A stretch of DNA of 64,000 nucleotides, taken from positions 8,556,001-8,620,000 of the forward strand of contig OY776132.1 in assembly GCA_963675135.1 (NCBI GenBank), read 5' to 3'. A program made the translations under genes and the position numbers. The notes beneath the pieces are model-generated. The model made no database searches. It was not told the origin of the DNA and saw nothing but the letters and a program-made list of their open reading frames with translations. This stretch comes from Galeopsis tetrahit (lineage: Eukaryota > Streptophyta > Magnoliopsida > Lamiales > Lamiaceae). This document shows, piece after piece, positions 22,000-32,893 of the stretch (its first letter is position 1; each line of letters begins with the position of its first letter).

Positions 22000-22620
22000 T
22001 GAGTTATCCTCACCAACTATTTATATTCATTTAACGAGATGATTAATACACCCTTGATTATAGATTTTGTAAATAGTTCAATGTGCCTTTTAAGAGCCCA
22101 ATTGTAATGAGAACAGGTCTGTGAAGTGGCCCGAGTTGATAATAACACGAAGATGTGGCCCAGGCCCTTGAGAAATAAATAGAGAGATGGGCCTAACCCT
22201 CGGCCCATATCATCAGTCCAGCCCAGGGCTACGTGGATTGAGGCTCGGTCAAGAGGAGTAAGCCATGATTTCGGAGGAAAGTTGGGGTTGGAGAGACGGA
22301 ACTGACTCCGTGAATCTAAGGCTGAAGGCTGGAAGGAGATGATGGGCCCTGTACTCTATGCAGTTGAGGAAAAAGGGGAAAAGACAACCTTTTTCCCCAA
22401 GGTACGATTTTAGAAGTCTTATGAGGTTCATTTACCGAATACATTAACACACAATTACAATTCTATACACCAACACACTTGAGAGAATACACCTATTCAG
22501 TATACGAAATACACTTGATATTATTTGATTTCTGCGAGAACTTCCCCTTGATTTGGGTAGCTACACCTTGATTTTCTCGAGAGTGATATCTGACTTGAGC
22601 GTCGAGAAACAACATCTGTC
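22000..22620 (+). repeat. Possible decayed gypsy LTR remnant
   Basis: The stretch carries a CTGACTTGAGCGTCGAGAAA phrase near 22,590 that resembles the 3' end of many plant Ty3/gypsy LTRs (ACTTGAGCGTCGGAG, from memory), preceded by a long A/C-rich tail. Neither paired LTR nor target duplication was found. The assignment is weak. Confidence 0.3.
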
Positions 22621-22649
22621 TTACTTCCTTTAAGGTGCGATGCCATTGA

Positions 22650-22934
22650 AAGCACGTTCACGTCATCAAGGCAATTTTATTTATATTCGTCGTGATCCCA
22701 ACCACCATCGTCGGAATATACTCCCATGGCCAAAAGGTCAGCTACTTCCTCCGCCCACTGTGGCAGTCGCCTCCGAAGCCTTTCATCACTCTCACGCACT
22801 ACTACCACGAAAATTTGTCAACGGAGAATCTCTACAGGCTTCACCGCTAGGAAATCTGCAAGTTCCCTAGGCGAGTGTACGACGCCGTTTTATTCAACAA
22901 CGAGGTCGACATGCTCAAAATCATACACCGTTGA
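22650..22934 (+). pseudogene. N-terminal relic of a family 17 glycosyltransferase
   Basis: Frame 1 from 22650 gives a signal-anchor helix (VIKAILFIFVVIPTTIVGIY), then HGQKVSYFLRPLWQSPPKPF, then HYYHENLSTENLYRLHR, an in-frame TAG at about 22,842, and RRVYDAVLFNNEVDMLKI, ending at TGA 22,932-22,934. This order, membrane anchor, SYFLRPLW stem and the VYDAVLFNNEVD start of the catalytic domain, is characteristic of plant beta-1,4-mannosyl-glycoprotein N-acetylglucosaminyltransferase-like proteins (GT17), as remembered. The catalytic remainder is missing. Expected location of the parent is the Golgi. From 22,935 to 23,540 I see only AT-rich DNA. Confidence 0.75.
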
Positions 22935-23561
22935 CCCGCACGACTGCCTTCGACATGGTGGTCGGCGATGACTCATAGGCCGACTACTGCAACCTACCCC
23001 ACCTTCGTGGTAGAGTGAAGAATTTTATTTTTAAAGAACCCTAATTTCAGTAGTTTGAAGAAAGACAGTCAAAGACTATGAAGGAATGAAATTAGACTTT
23101 TCTTAATTATTATTTAAATTAATTTAATTCTTTAAAATTCTAATTAATTTTTTATTAAACAAGGGTAATATAGTAAATAATAAAATACAATTTAAAAAAG
23201 TAATACAATTTATTAACTGAATTTAAACAAAAGTAATATACGACGTATACAACGTCACGTGGCGCAACTTGTATGTAATTAAAAGGAATTAATTTGAAAA
23301 ACCTTGATTTAAAAAAAATGAAGCACTCTTGAAAATATTAAGAGGAATTAATTTGGGGCACGGTGGGTATAAATGACATTTTACATGTAATTAATTTTTA
23401 AAAAAAAAACTCGATGGGTGTTCTCAACAAAGGCGTTTAACCGTAGAATTAATTAATTTGAAATTTGTGCCCATTAAGAAATGTTTGGCCCATTTAAAAA
23501 ATGGGCCCAGTTGTAACGGCATTATTAATTTCAAATTTGACGCGTCGTTTGCGGCAATTCC

Positions 23562-23735
23562 CACGCTCGAATCGATTTCTTCCATCTCCCACAAGTTCTT
23601 CTTTTTTTAAATATTTGCTGTATACTTTACTTTTGTTTTGTTAATTGCCACGCTCGAATCGATTTCTTCCATCTCCCACAAGTTCTTCTTTTTTTAAATA
23701 TTTGCTGTATACTTTACTTTTGTTTTGTTGTACTA
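23562..23735 (+). repeat. Tandem 87-bp duplication in leader of CDC20 copy 3
   Basis: The 87-bp block starting CACGCTCGAATCGATTTCTT occurs twice head to tail (23562-23648, 23649-23735) almost without difference, ending just before the CDC20 copy 3 start codon. It covers the promoter-proximal leader. Confidence 0.9.
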
Positions 23736-23737
23736 AC

Positions 23738-24031
23738 ATGGATACAGGAAGAAGAAATTGGGAATATTCAGATAGGTTTATTCCAAACCGATCAGCTATA
23801 GATTTTCAATATGCGCTTACAATGCTCACCCAGAGGCCGAGCTCTAACCCTACTATGGATAATACGGGCTCTTATTCAGCGTACAGGAAGCTGCTTGACC
23901 CTACTATGGATAATACGGGCTCTTATTCAGCGTACAGGAAGCTGCTTGACGAGACGTTCAATATGAACAACGCCTCTCGAAGAATTATAAATGATGGAGT
24001 TGTATTACTTTCCATATATATTGATGATTAA
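23738..24031 (+). pseudogene. CDC20 copy 3, N-terminal fragment with internal tandem repeat
   Basis: ATG at 23738 starts a frame with the conserved C-box (DRFIPNRSAIDFQY). The 17-residue segment [17 protein letters not shown] (51 bp) is present twice in tandem, then ETFNMNNASRR, after which homology stops and the frame closes. No WD40 blade remains. Unlike copies 1 and 2 it keeps the usual plant C-box proline, so it derives from a different or older CDC20 parent. Confidence 0.85.
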
Positions 24032-24152
24032 TTTTGGGAAAAAAAGCAATACTAAATAGCTGCATCGGGCTAAAATCTAGTATTACCGTTTTGAATAAAA
24101 ATTTAAATAATTACCGTTTTGAATAAAAAAAGAAATATAAAAGAATTTTCTT

Positions 24153-24220
24153 ACTTGATCTTAGTCAAAAGTCAAAAGGTCGAGAAAGGTTTAGTCAAAA
24201 GTCAAAAGGTCGAGAAAGGT
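24153..24220 (-). pseudogene. U2 snRNA 5'-end-like fragment with 30-bp tandem duplication
   Basis: Read on the minus strand, ACCTTTCTCGACCTTTTGAC and CTAAGATCAAGT correspond to the conserved start of U2 snRNA (ACCTTTCTCGGCCTTTTGGC, then TAAGATCAAGTG), with G-to-A type changes. The 30-bp block 24161-24190 is repeated exactly at 24191-24220. Only about the first 30 nt of U2 are represented, so it is a relic. A better preserved copy lies at 59,556 in the inverted duplicate. Confidence 0.55.
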
Positions 24221-24711
24221 AAAGAAGAATTTTCTTACAAGACAAAGATGACCTAAAAGGCAGTGGTGCTCTAACACTTGAACTATCCCACTTTGTCTGT
24301 TATATTTTGTTACAAAGATAATATAATTTAAATAATTACCGTTAAATATCGCGCGTCTTTCTTCTCATCTCATTAAATAAACTCTACTTCTCACCCAATT
24401 CTTTCCCTCAATTTCTATTCATTCATTCGCGTGTATTCTCTGTCCCGCCGTTCTCCTCCACCAGTCCCGCCGCTCGCAGTGTCGCGCACTCACCCTCCGT
24501 CTCCTGCCACCTTGAATTGGAAAAAAGAACAACAAATTTTTTGTTTACTTCGATTTAAGATTTAACAGATCGGTTTATTACAACGTTGGAATCATCGATT
24601 TCTTTCTTTTCTTCCACGATCTCTTTAACCACAAGCTGAATCTGCTTTTTTCTCGATCGATCGATTTTAATTGAATTCTGTTATAGTCTTGTTCATTTTG
24701 CCAAACAAACC

Positions 24712-24824
24712 ATGGATACAATTGGGTAAGAAAGGGAATGCTTTAATAGGTTTATTCCAAACCGATCAGTTATGGATTTAGATTATGGCCATTACGGACT
24801 CTTATTCAGCCTACAGCAAAAAAA
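24712..24824 (+). pseudogene. CDC20 copy 4, short N-terminal fragment
   Basis: The CDC20 start (ATGGATACAATTGGG) is followed at once by an in-frame TAA; C-box DNA (encoding FIPNRSVMDLDYG in a shifted frame) follows, then a deletion jumps to the TTATTCAGCCTACAG word of the AYRK region. It is preceded by the CDC20 leader word CATTTTGCCAAACAAACC. Homology ends near 24,824, then AT-rich DNA. Confidence 0.85.
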
Positions 24825-25112
24825 TATTATGTATTTCTAAAATATTTTAGAAGATAATTAAAAAATACTCCGTATTATACTTCAGTAGATGTCTCATTGA
24901 CGGTGGACACAAAAAATAGTATGATGAATGAAATTTTCATTTGATAACATTTATATATATACAAGTGAATTTCTTAATCTATGATATACAAAAAAATTAT
25001 AAAATATTTTAAAAGATAATTACAAAAATAATATACTTATATTATATTATGTATTTCTAAAATATTTTAGAAGATAATTAAAAAACACTCTGTAATATAC
25101 TTAGTAGATGCC

Positions 25113-26746
25113 TGATTCGGGTGGAATTTACGCGTTTTAGATGCACATGTGAAGCGTATTTTGATGTGGATTTCATTGATTTATGCATTGGATATGATTG
25201 TTTAAGCCGAAATGAGAGAAAGGTTGTGTTTTGTCGATTTTGTAGGTAAAACGATGAAATTTGGAGCAAAACACATACCACAAGTGATCGGATCAGAAAG
25301 AAGAGTGCACCATTGGATCCGGCTCGAAAAATGGAGTGGAATAGCCAAAAGAATCGAGTCGATCGGAGGTCGGAAGCTCAAGAAACGGACGGACGAAGTT
25401 GGAGGACGAAAACGAAGACGGAGCCGAATACGAAACATCGGCCCGGCCGGGTGGCATGACTCGCCCGGCCGGGCGGCCGAGCACTTGAAATCTGGGCAAA
25501 TACGAAGTTACGGCCTGGCCGGGCGGCACCACTCGCCCGGCCGGGCGGTCGAACACTCCACGCCAATGCCCAACTTACGAACCTTCCGCCCGGCCGGGCC
25601 AACCTTGCCCTGTTTTTGTTTAAGTCGGCCAATACCTCCGCCCGGCCGGGCCACTTCCCCACCCGGCCGGGCCGCCCCATTTTCGATGCCAAACACGTGT
25701 TTTCTCCATTTTTGAGGGACTTACTTGCAAATATCACACCCAAACCCTACCCCAACACTATAAATACCCCCTTTCTTGAAATTCAAGACACCTTCCCCCA
25801 ATCCACACATAATTACACACATTTGGAGGTGTTTTGGCCATAACTTCTTCATCTCTTCACCAATTCATGCAAGGGAAGAGGCATTAGCTTGGGAATTCCA
25901 TTCCCTACCACATCCTAGACTAAGCTTTCTCTTTCTTTTCCTTTTTATTTAGTTATTTCAATTGGATTTTGTAATTTGATTATGTTTATAGTTAGCTAAA
26001 CAATTTGTGGTTTCAAGGCATTGTAGATACTTGGATTGAAGTTTATGATTTATTTCTTGCTTTAATTGGTGTTTGTCTCTTATTTGCATGTTTAATTATC
26101 CATTGTCAAGCATGTTGTTATTGGCCATGATGATTTGCTTAATTCATTGTTAATTGGGGTAAGATCGAGAGATTTATTTCATTTAATCGTATGCAAGCAT
26201 GCAACCCGGTATTATTATGATCTCGAGAGAGGATTAATTATCGGAGAGGGATTTGAATGATCTTAGGAGCTATTTTAGGCGGTGTAACGTTTGTGAGGTA
26301 GAGATACGAGCTTATGTTGCATTGCGCCTTTGGTTAATTAGATCGAGAGATTAATTAATTCTTCTTGTGTGATCACCCTATATGAGATAACCTTAATGGC
26401 CATTTACACGAGATAACATTCATAAACGAACATCTATGTATTACAATCGCCTTGGAACCCACCCTTCCGTCTTTGCGTTTTTATCCATTTTACCTTTGTT
26501 TTATTGATTTGTATGGTATTTGATCGACTTCATATTTACTCTTTCGTTGTTTATTTGTGACACATTGTTAGACAATCTTAGGAGTAAATCAACTTTCAAA
26601 TTATCGATCACGTCTACTTAGAATTCGACTAGCAAATTACCCTTTTACGCTAAGCCTCCATGTGGGATCGACCTCGTGCTTATCACGCTACAATAGACGC
26701 CGTACACTTGCGGTTGTTTATTTAGTGTTGCATAACACGTGTATCA
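25113..26746 (+). repeat. 5' LTR of Athila-like element 2
   Basis: It begins TGATTCGGGTGGAATTTACG and ends AACACGTGTATCA (1,634 bp). A GC-rich block (25,438-25,680) has seven CCCGGCCGGG-type palindromes. A TATA-like CACTATAAATACCCC follows at about 25,757. The half beyond 25,900 matches the LTRs of element 1 in inverse. Confidence 0.9.
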
Positions 26747-26751
26747 AGTTT

Positions 26752-26771
26752 ATGGCGCCGCTGACGAGAAG
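26752..26771 (+). other. Mutated primer binding site, Athila-like element 2
   Basis: TGGCGCCGCTGACGAGAAGG lies five bases inside the 5' LTR. Relative to element 1 (TGGCGCCGCTGCCGGGGAGG) it has three changes, which fits decay. Confidence 0.75.
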
Positions 26772-26922
26772 GTTTATAGCTCTATAGTGTAGGTTAGGAG
26801 AGTTTTAGTTTAGACATTTTATTTGCTTTCTTTATTTGCAAAAATCCAAAAATATTTGTGTTTGTTATCTTGATCTTATTTGCAAATCTCACTCTCGTTT
26901 GTTCTTTTGATAGACATGGTTT

Positions 26923-29646
26923 ATGATCACATGATCTAGGAGGAACCAACAAGAAGTGTTACCCTTAGATCCGGAGATTGAAGCCAATTGTCGAAGAAGG
27001 AACGCCGAAAGAAGGAGAATAGATTTGGAAAGAATGAACCGAAGGGAGAATCCGGTTGTAGAAGAAGTTGAAGAGGAACTTGAGAATCAAGGAGTGGAAG
27101 GAGTTGAGGAACCAAATGGGAATGGAGGTAACCGACCTCAAGGAGTGCTAAGGGACAACTTTCGTCGAAGAGTTGAAGAGAATATTGGTATAGAACGAGA
27201 TGGTAGACGAAGGGAGGATGAGGAGCCACAAAGAGTCTTGAGAGACCACTTCCGTCCTATTCCAAGGCCCTATGGAGGAGCGGGTAGGGAACCCGTTGAT
27301 GCTCATAACTTTGAGCTCAAACCGGCACTAATCATGATGGTCCAAAACAACCAATTCGGAGGGTTGTCGAAGGAGGATCCTAACCTCCATTTATCTCAAT
27401 TCTTAGAGATAAGTGGAACGGTTAAGATCAACCGTGTTCCCCAAGACTACATCCGCTTGCAACTCTTCCCCTTCTCACTCCGTGATCGTGCAAAACAATG
27501 GTACATGTCTCTTGATCTAAGGACGATCGAAAATTGGGCCGACCTTGTAGATGCCCTCCTTATGAAGTACTTTCCTCCAAGCAAGACCATCAAGATACGA
27601 GGAGAGATTTCTTCCTTCATGCAAGACGATGATGAGTCATTAGCTGAGGCTTGGGAGCGCTTCAAGGATTTGATAAGAAGTTGTCCTCAACACGGGTTTT
27701 CGAGGGATCAATTGATTTGTTATTTCTACAACGGGATGGACCATCGTACGAGAGGGATGGTGGATGCCTCGGCCGGTGGAGGTTCTTTGTTGGGCAAGAC
27801 AACGGAAGAGGGTTATGTGCTACTAGAAGAGATGGCAAAGAACGGAAACCAATGACCATCCGAGAGAAGGCAAACTCGAAAAGTTGCTTATACTAGAGAG
27901 TCGGATGATTTTGCCACCTTATCCAACAAGGTGGACAAATTGACTTCGATGATGGCGGCCAAGTCATTAATGGGACCTAGTGACGATCAATATGAAGAGG
28001 CCCATTATATGAACAATCAAAGGGATCGTCATTTTCGAGAGAGCGGTTGGGGAGAAAGACCAACCCATGGGAACTATCACCCCTCTAATCCGAACCAATA
28101 CCATCCCGGCTTGAGAAACCATGAAAATTTCTCATATGCTAACCCACACAATGCCATTCAACCACCGTCGAACTTCAATGTACGAGATGGTGTGAGAGAA
28201 GAGTCTTCGTCAAAGCTCACTATGGAAGAAATGTTTATCACATTCATGGGAGAAACTAAGAAGTTCATGGGAGAGACGAAGAGTTTTATGACCAAGACTT
28301 GGCAAAAGTTTGAGAGTCAAGATGAGAAAATTGATTAATTGGCAAATGAAGTGATGGGAATCAAGAGTGATGTGAAAGCCATTGAGATTCAAGTGGGCCA
28401 AATTGCTAATATGGTTGGAAATCAACACAAGCCGGGTCGATTCCCCTCAACCACGGAATTGAACCCCAAGGAGCAATGCAACTCAATTAAGTTGAGGAGT
28501 GGCACAAGCTATGAAGGCCCTATGATGCCAAAGGAAGATGGTGAAGAGGAACAACAAGGAAGGAAAGTTGAAGAGAAAGATGTTGAGAAGGAGAAGACAA
28601 GTGAGAAAGAGAATGATGCATATAAGCCTCCATCTCCACACAAGCCTCCAATCCCATACCCTCAACGACTCAAGAAGACGAGTTTGGATGCAAAGTTCAT
28701 CAAATTCTTGGAGATGTTAAAAAAGATACACATCAACATCCCATTTGCGGAGGCTCTTGAGCAAATGCCTCATTATGCAGAGTTTTTGAAAGAGATTATG
28801 TCCAACAAGAGAAGGATGGTAGAATTTGAAACCGTGAACCTCACCGAAGAGTGTAGTGCCATCATCCAAGCTAAGATACCTCCAAAGCTTAGGGATCCCG
28901 GTTCATTTACATTGCCTTGTGTGATTGACAAAGAGGGAACTTATCGTGCTTTGTGTGATCTTGGAGCAAGCATAAACCTCATGCCATTATCACTCTTCAA
29001 ATCACTTGGCTTGGGAAAATTGACACCTACGGCCATGAATCTTCAATTGGCGGACCGCTCCATAGTTTATCCCTTGGGAACGGTTGAGGATGTGCTTGTC
29101 AAAGTTGGGAAATTCATATTTCCGGTTGATTTTGTGGTACTTGATATGGAGGAAGATAGGGCAATCCCCTTGATCTTGGGAAGACCGTTTCTAGCAACGG
29201 GTGGAGCCATCATCAATGTACGAAACAGAGAGCTTGAACTACATGTTGGTGAGGAGAAAGTCTCATTCAACATTTACAAGGCCGTGAGATTCCGTGATGA
29301 TGAGGATGAGGAGGAAGAGTATGTGTATTCCAAGAGAGATCCTTATTCAAAGCTCATGGAAGATAAGGTGGAAGAAGAGTCCAAGATCAATGTTGTGAAA
29401 GAGGACCCCCAAATGGAAGAGAATGAATTGAAGATGGGCAAGAAGGCCAAGTTTGGGGGAGTTTTCTTCAAAAACTCCCCCAAATCAAGAAAAGTTACTT
29501 ATACGAACTTGGGGATGAATGAGGCATCAACCTCCTATGACATGATTGAAGAACCGGATGGAGTGGCTAGTGGATGCTTCAATGGTTTCAAGAAGGTTGC
29601 ATGGGCTAAGAAAGTTAAGAACAAGGAGGATGATGGGGTGACTTGA
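26923..29646 (+). pseudogene. Gag-protease of Athila-like element 2, one frame with three stops
   Basis: The same polyprotein as in element 1 is present over 908 codons in a single frame with stop codons at codon 4 (26932), codon 311 (27853, TGG to TGA at a conserved Trp) and codon 472 (28336). Gag motifs (MKYFPPSKTIKIRGEISSF, FYNGMDHRTRGMVDASAGGG) and the protease-like CDLGASINLMPLSLFKSLGL with LILGRPFLATGGA are intact. The middle linker differs from element 1, with a repeated FMGETKKFMGETKSFM string. Because there is no frameshift, decay has been mainly by substitution. Confidence 0.88.
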
Positions 29647-29919
29647 TATTCCCATCAAAGAAGAACCGTCCGGCATAGGATGTTAAAAATAGCGCTTCTT
29701 GGGAGGCAACCCAAGGTTTTATTGCTTTCATGTTTTTATTGCTTTAGTAGTTTTGATAGCTTGGTTTATTTTGTAGGTATGGATGAAGAGTACTATGGAT
29801 AGCACATCTTGGAGAATGAAGAAGAAGCAAAGCCAACTTTGGAGTGGAGGAAGAAAGTGTTGCAATGGTGATCTTTGAAGAAGCATTGGATGTGCAAGGA
29901 GGGAGGTAACAACTTGTAG

Positions 29920-29954
29920 CCCCAAACTTAGAATTTAAAATTCTAAGTTTGGGG
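29920..29954 (+). other. Perfect palindrome, counterpart of the element 1 stem-loop
   Basis: Arms CCCCAAACTTAGAATTT and AAATTCTAAGTTTGGGG are separated by a single A. Arms are identical to those of element 1; only the loop differs. Confidence 0.8.
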
Positions 29955-30154
29955 GAGTTATTTTTCTTTTATTTTTATACTAGTTGTTACCTTTGCACCG
30001 GTTCGTCGTTCTACTTGTGTCAAACTTTGCACCGGCGCACACTTGGCTTTCACATGCTTAGATTGTTTAAGTTGATTTTGATCATATGTTGGGTAGTGGA
30101 CATTTGGTGAAATGTGAGCATGAATAGTCATTGGAATCCATTGTTGAGTAGTTG

Positions 30155-31686
30155 GAGAAAGGTATTGTTTTGTCGATTTTATAGGTAAAACGATGGAATT
30201 TGGGAGCAAAACACATACCACAAGTGATCGGACCGGAAAGAGGAGCGCACCATTGGATCCGGCTCGAAAAATGGAGTGAAATAGCCAAAAGAATCGAGTC
30301 GATCGGAGGTCGGAAGCTCAAGAAACGGAGGGACGAAGTTGGAGGACGAAAACGAAGACGGAGCCGAATACGAAACATCGGCCCGGCCGGGCGGCCGAGC
30401 ACTTGAAATCTGGGCAAATACGAAGTTACGGCCCGGCCGGGCGGCACCACTCGCCCGGTCGGGCGGTCGAACACTCCACGCCAATGCCCAACTTACGAAC
30501 CTTCCGCCCGGCCGGGCGGCACCACTCGCCCGGCCGGGCCAACCTTGCCCTGTTTTTGTTTAAGTCGGCCAATACCTCCGCCCGGCCGGGCCACTTCCCC
30601 ACCCGGCCGGGCCGCCCCATTTTCGGTGCCAAACGCGTGTTTTGTCCATTTTTGAGGGACTTACTTGCAAATATCACACCCAAACCCTACCCCAACACTA
30701 TAAATACCCCCTTTCTTGAAATTCAAGACACCTTCCCCCAATCCACACATAATTACACACATTTGGAGGTGTTTTGGTCATAACTTCTTCATCTCTTCAC
30801 CAATTCATGCAAGGGAAGAGGCATTAGCTTGGGAATTACATTCCCTACCACATCCTAGACTAAGCTTTCTCTTTCTTTTCCTTTTTATTTAGTTATTTCA
30901 ATTGGATTTTGTAATTTGATTATGTTTATAGTTTGCTAAACAATTTGTGGTTTCAAGGCATTGTAGATACTTGGATTGAAGTTTATGATTGATTTCTTGC
31001 TTTAATTGGTGTTTGTCTCTTATTTGCATGTTTAATTATCCATTGTCAAGCATGTTGTTATTGGCCATGATGATTTGCTTAATTCATTGTTAATTGGGGT
31101 AAGATCGAGAGATTTATTCCATTTAATCGTATGCAAGCATGCAACCCGGTATTATTATGATCTCGAGAGAGGATTAATTATCAGAGAGGGATTTGAATGA
31201 TCTTAGGAGCTATTTTAGGCGGTGTAACGTTTGTGAGGTAGAGATACGAGCTTATGTTGCATTGCGCCTTTGGTTAATTAGATCGAGAGATTAATTAATT
31301 CTTCTTGTGTGATCAACCTATATGAGATAACCTTAATGACCATTTACACGAGATAACATTCATAAACGGACATCTATGTATTACAATCGCCTTGGAACCC
31401 ACCCTTCCGTCTTTGCGTTTTTATCCATTTTACCTTTGTTTTATTGATTTGTATGGTATTTGATCGACTTCATATTTACTCTTTCGTTGTTTATTTGTGA
31501 CACATTGTTAGACAATCTTAGGAGTAAATCAACTTTCAAATTATCGATCATGTCTACTTAGAATTCGACTAGCAAACTACCCTTTTACGCTAAGCCTCCC
31601 TTTGGGATCGACCTCGTGCTTATCACACTACAATAGACGTCGTACACTTGCGGTTGTTTATTTAGTGTTGCATAACACGTGTATCA
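30155..31686 (+). repeat. 5'-truncated 3' LTR of Athila-like element 2
   Basis: Homology to the 5' LTR begins at the GAGAAAGGT word (about 25,210 in the 5' LTR) and runs to the CA end. In the GC-rich block (30,379-30,620) there are again seven CCCGGCCGGG-type palindromes, but units are gained and lost relative to the 5' LTR. Confidence 0.88.
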
Positions 31687-31784
31687 ATGCCTCATTGACG
31701 GTGGACACAAAAAAATAGTGCTCGGTGGGCACTATATCTCTTTTAAAAGTCAGTCTCCTATAGACTCGACTACACGGTACACCT

Positions 31785-32890
31785 GAGTTGTTACACTTTG
31801 GGTAAAAAAAAAATTTGTTACATTTTTCAATTGTAATGACTTACACTTTTTAGTAATATTGTGTTGCACTTTTCAGTTATAATAACTTACAATTTTCATT
31901 AAAAAATGTGATAATAACTTACACTTTTTAATAATATTGTGTTGCACTTTTCAGTTATAAGAACTTACACTTTTCATTTATATTGTGTTGCACTTTTTAA
32001 TAAATATTGTGTTGCACTTTTCAGTAAAAAATTGTGTTGTATTTTTCAGTTATAACAACTAACACTTTTAATAACAAATGTGTTGCACTTTTCAGTTATG
32101 AGAACTTACAATTTTCATTAATATTGTGTTGCACTTTTCAGTTATAATGTCTTATATTTTTCATAAAAATTTGTGATAGTGACATGCACCTTTTAATAAC
32201 ATTATGTTGCATTTTTTCGTAAAAAAATTGTATTGCACTTTTCAGATATAATAAGAGAATTTTTTAAAAAATGGTCATTTCTAGAGACACTTATCCAATT
32301 AAAAACAAAAATTTTAATCATTTAAAATAAGGTCAAAATTGAATATAAATAACCCATTATGCCCTTATCTTTAAATTCTTAGAATAATTTAAGATGCCAA
32401 AGTCTTGTATGTACTCAAGTACACCGTGTACTTGAGTAGACCTTGTCTAGTCAAATGTTGACCGTTGATCGATCAAACTTTGACTCTTTTTTTTTTTTGA
32501 TTTTATTTAAATGTATATTATTATAACTAAAAAACGTATCTTTGTTTTTTTTAATGAAAAGTGTATGTTACTATATTGAAAAGTGCAAAATTATTTTTAA
32601 TGAAAAGAGTATGTTATTATAACTGAAAAGTGTATGATCTATTAATGAAAAATGTATGTTATTATAACTGCAAAGTGTATGCTCTATTAATGAAAAGTGT
32701 ATGATCTATTAATGAAAAGTGTATGTTATTATAACTGCAAAGTGTATGATCTATTTAATAAAAAGTGTATGTTATTATAACTAAAAAGTGTATGTTCTAT
32801 TAATGAAAAGTGTAAGTTATATATTAATAAAAAGTGTATGTTATTATAATTGAAAAGTGTATGATATTATAATTGAAAAGTGTATTGCAC
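31785..32890. repeat. Two AT-rich short-repeat arrays in inverse orientation
   Basis: Block one (about 31,785-32,265) repeats degenerate TGTGTTGCACTTTTCAG and TTATAATAACTTACACTTTT words; block two (about 32,505-32,890) repeats their complements (GAAAAGTGTATGTTATTATA, AACTGAAAAGTGTATG). A 240-bp spacer with CAAGTACACCGTGTACTTGA divides them; a related CTACACGGTACACCTGAG lies outside block one. This looks like a foldback-type non-coding element. I see no gene. Confidence 0.6.
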
Positions 32891-32893
32891 TTT

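Larger units (their letters stand above)
24095..25112. repeat. One arm of a 1-kb inverted duplication (mate at 58.60-59.64 kb)
   Basis: The segment from the AGAAATATAAAAGAATTTTC word through U2 fragment, CDC20 copy 4 and the AAAATATTTTAGAAGATAAT repeats to TTAGTAGATGCC is the inverse of 58,600-59,640, and continues past the Athila-like element 2 at 31,687 (CTCATTGACGGTGGACACAA). Differences include a duplicated U2 block here and expanded TGAATTGAATTGAGGGAAAG repeats in the mate. Confidence 0.85.
25113..31686 (+). mobile_element. Athila-like gag-protease element 2, decayed, with 5-bp target duplication
   Basis: The 5' LTR (25113-26746), primer site, gag-protease pseudogene and a 3' LTR lacking its first stretch (30155-31686) form one insertion. 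ATGCC flanks both ends (25108-25112 and 31687-31691), and removing the element restores the CDC20-linked repeat, so the ends are genuine. Compared with element 1, the 3' interior beyond the GGAATCCATTGTTGAGTAG word (about 1.2 kb), the polypurine tract and roughly the first 110 bp of the 3' LTR are deleted. No polymerase domains exist. Confidence 0.9.

Noticed and set aside
22640..22870. 76-codon frame starting MPLKARSRH as a small gene
   Set aside because: It is the wrong frame over the GT17 relic; the neighbouring frame gives the recognisable GT17 sequence.
24153..24220. Functional U2 snRNA gene
   Set aside because: Only the first 30 or so nucleotides are represented, with changes and a tandem repeat, and no snRNA promoter element is evident.
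25212..25715. Long arginine/proline/glycine-rich frames on both strands of the Athila-like LTRs (also near 14,138, 20,283 and 30,403)
   Set aside because: They come from the GC-palindrome block, which is open in several frames on both strands, and they cross LTR promoter sequence. No known domain.
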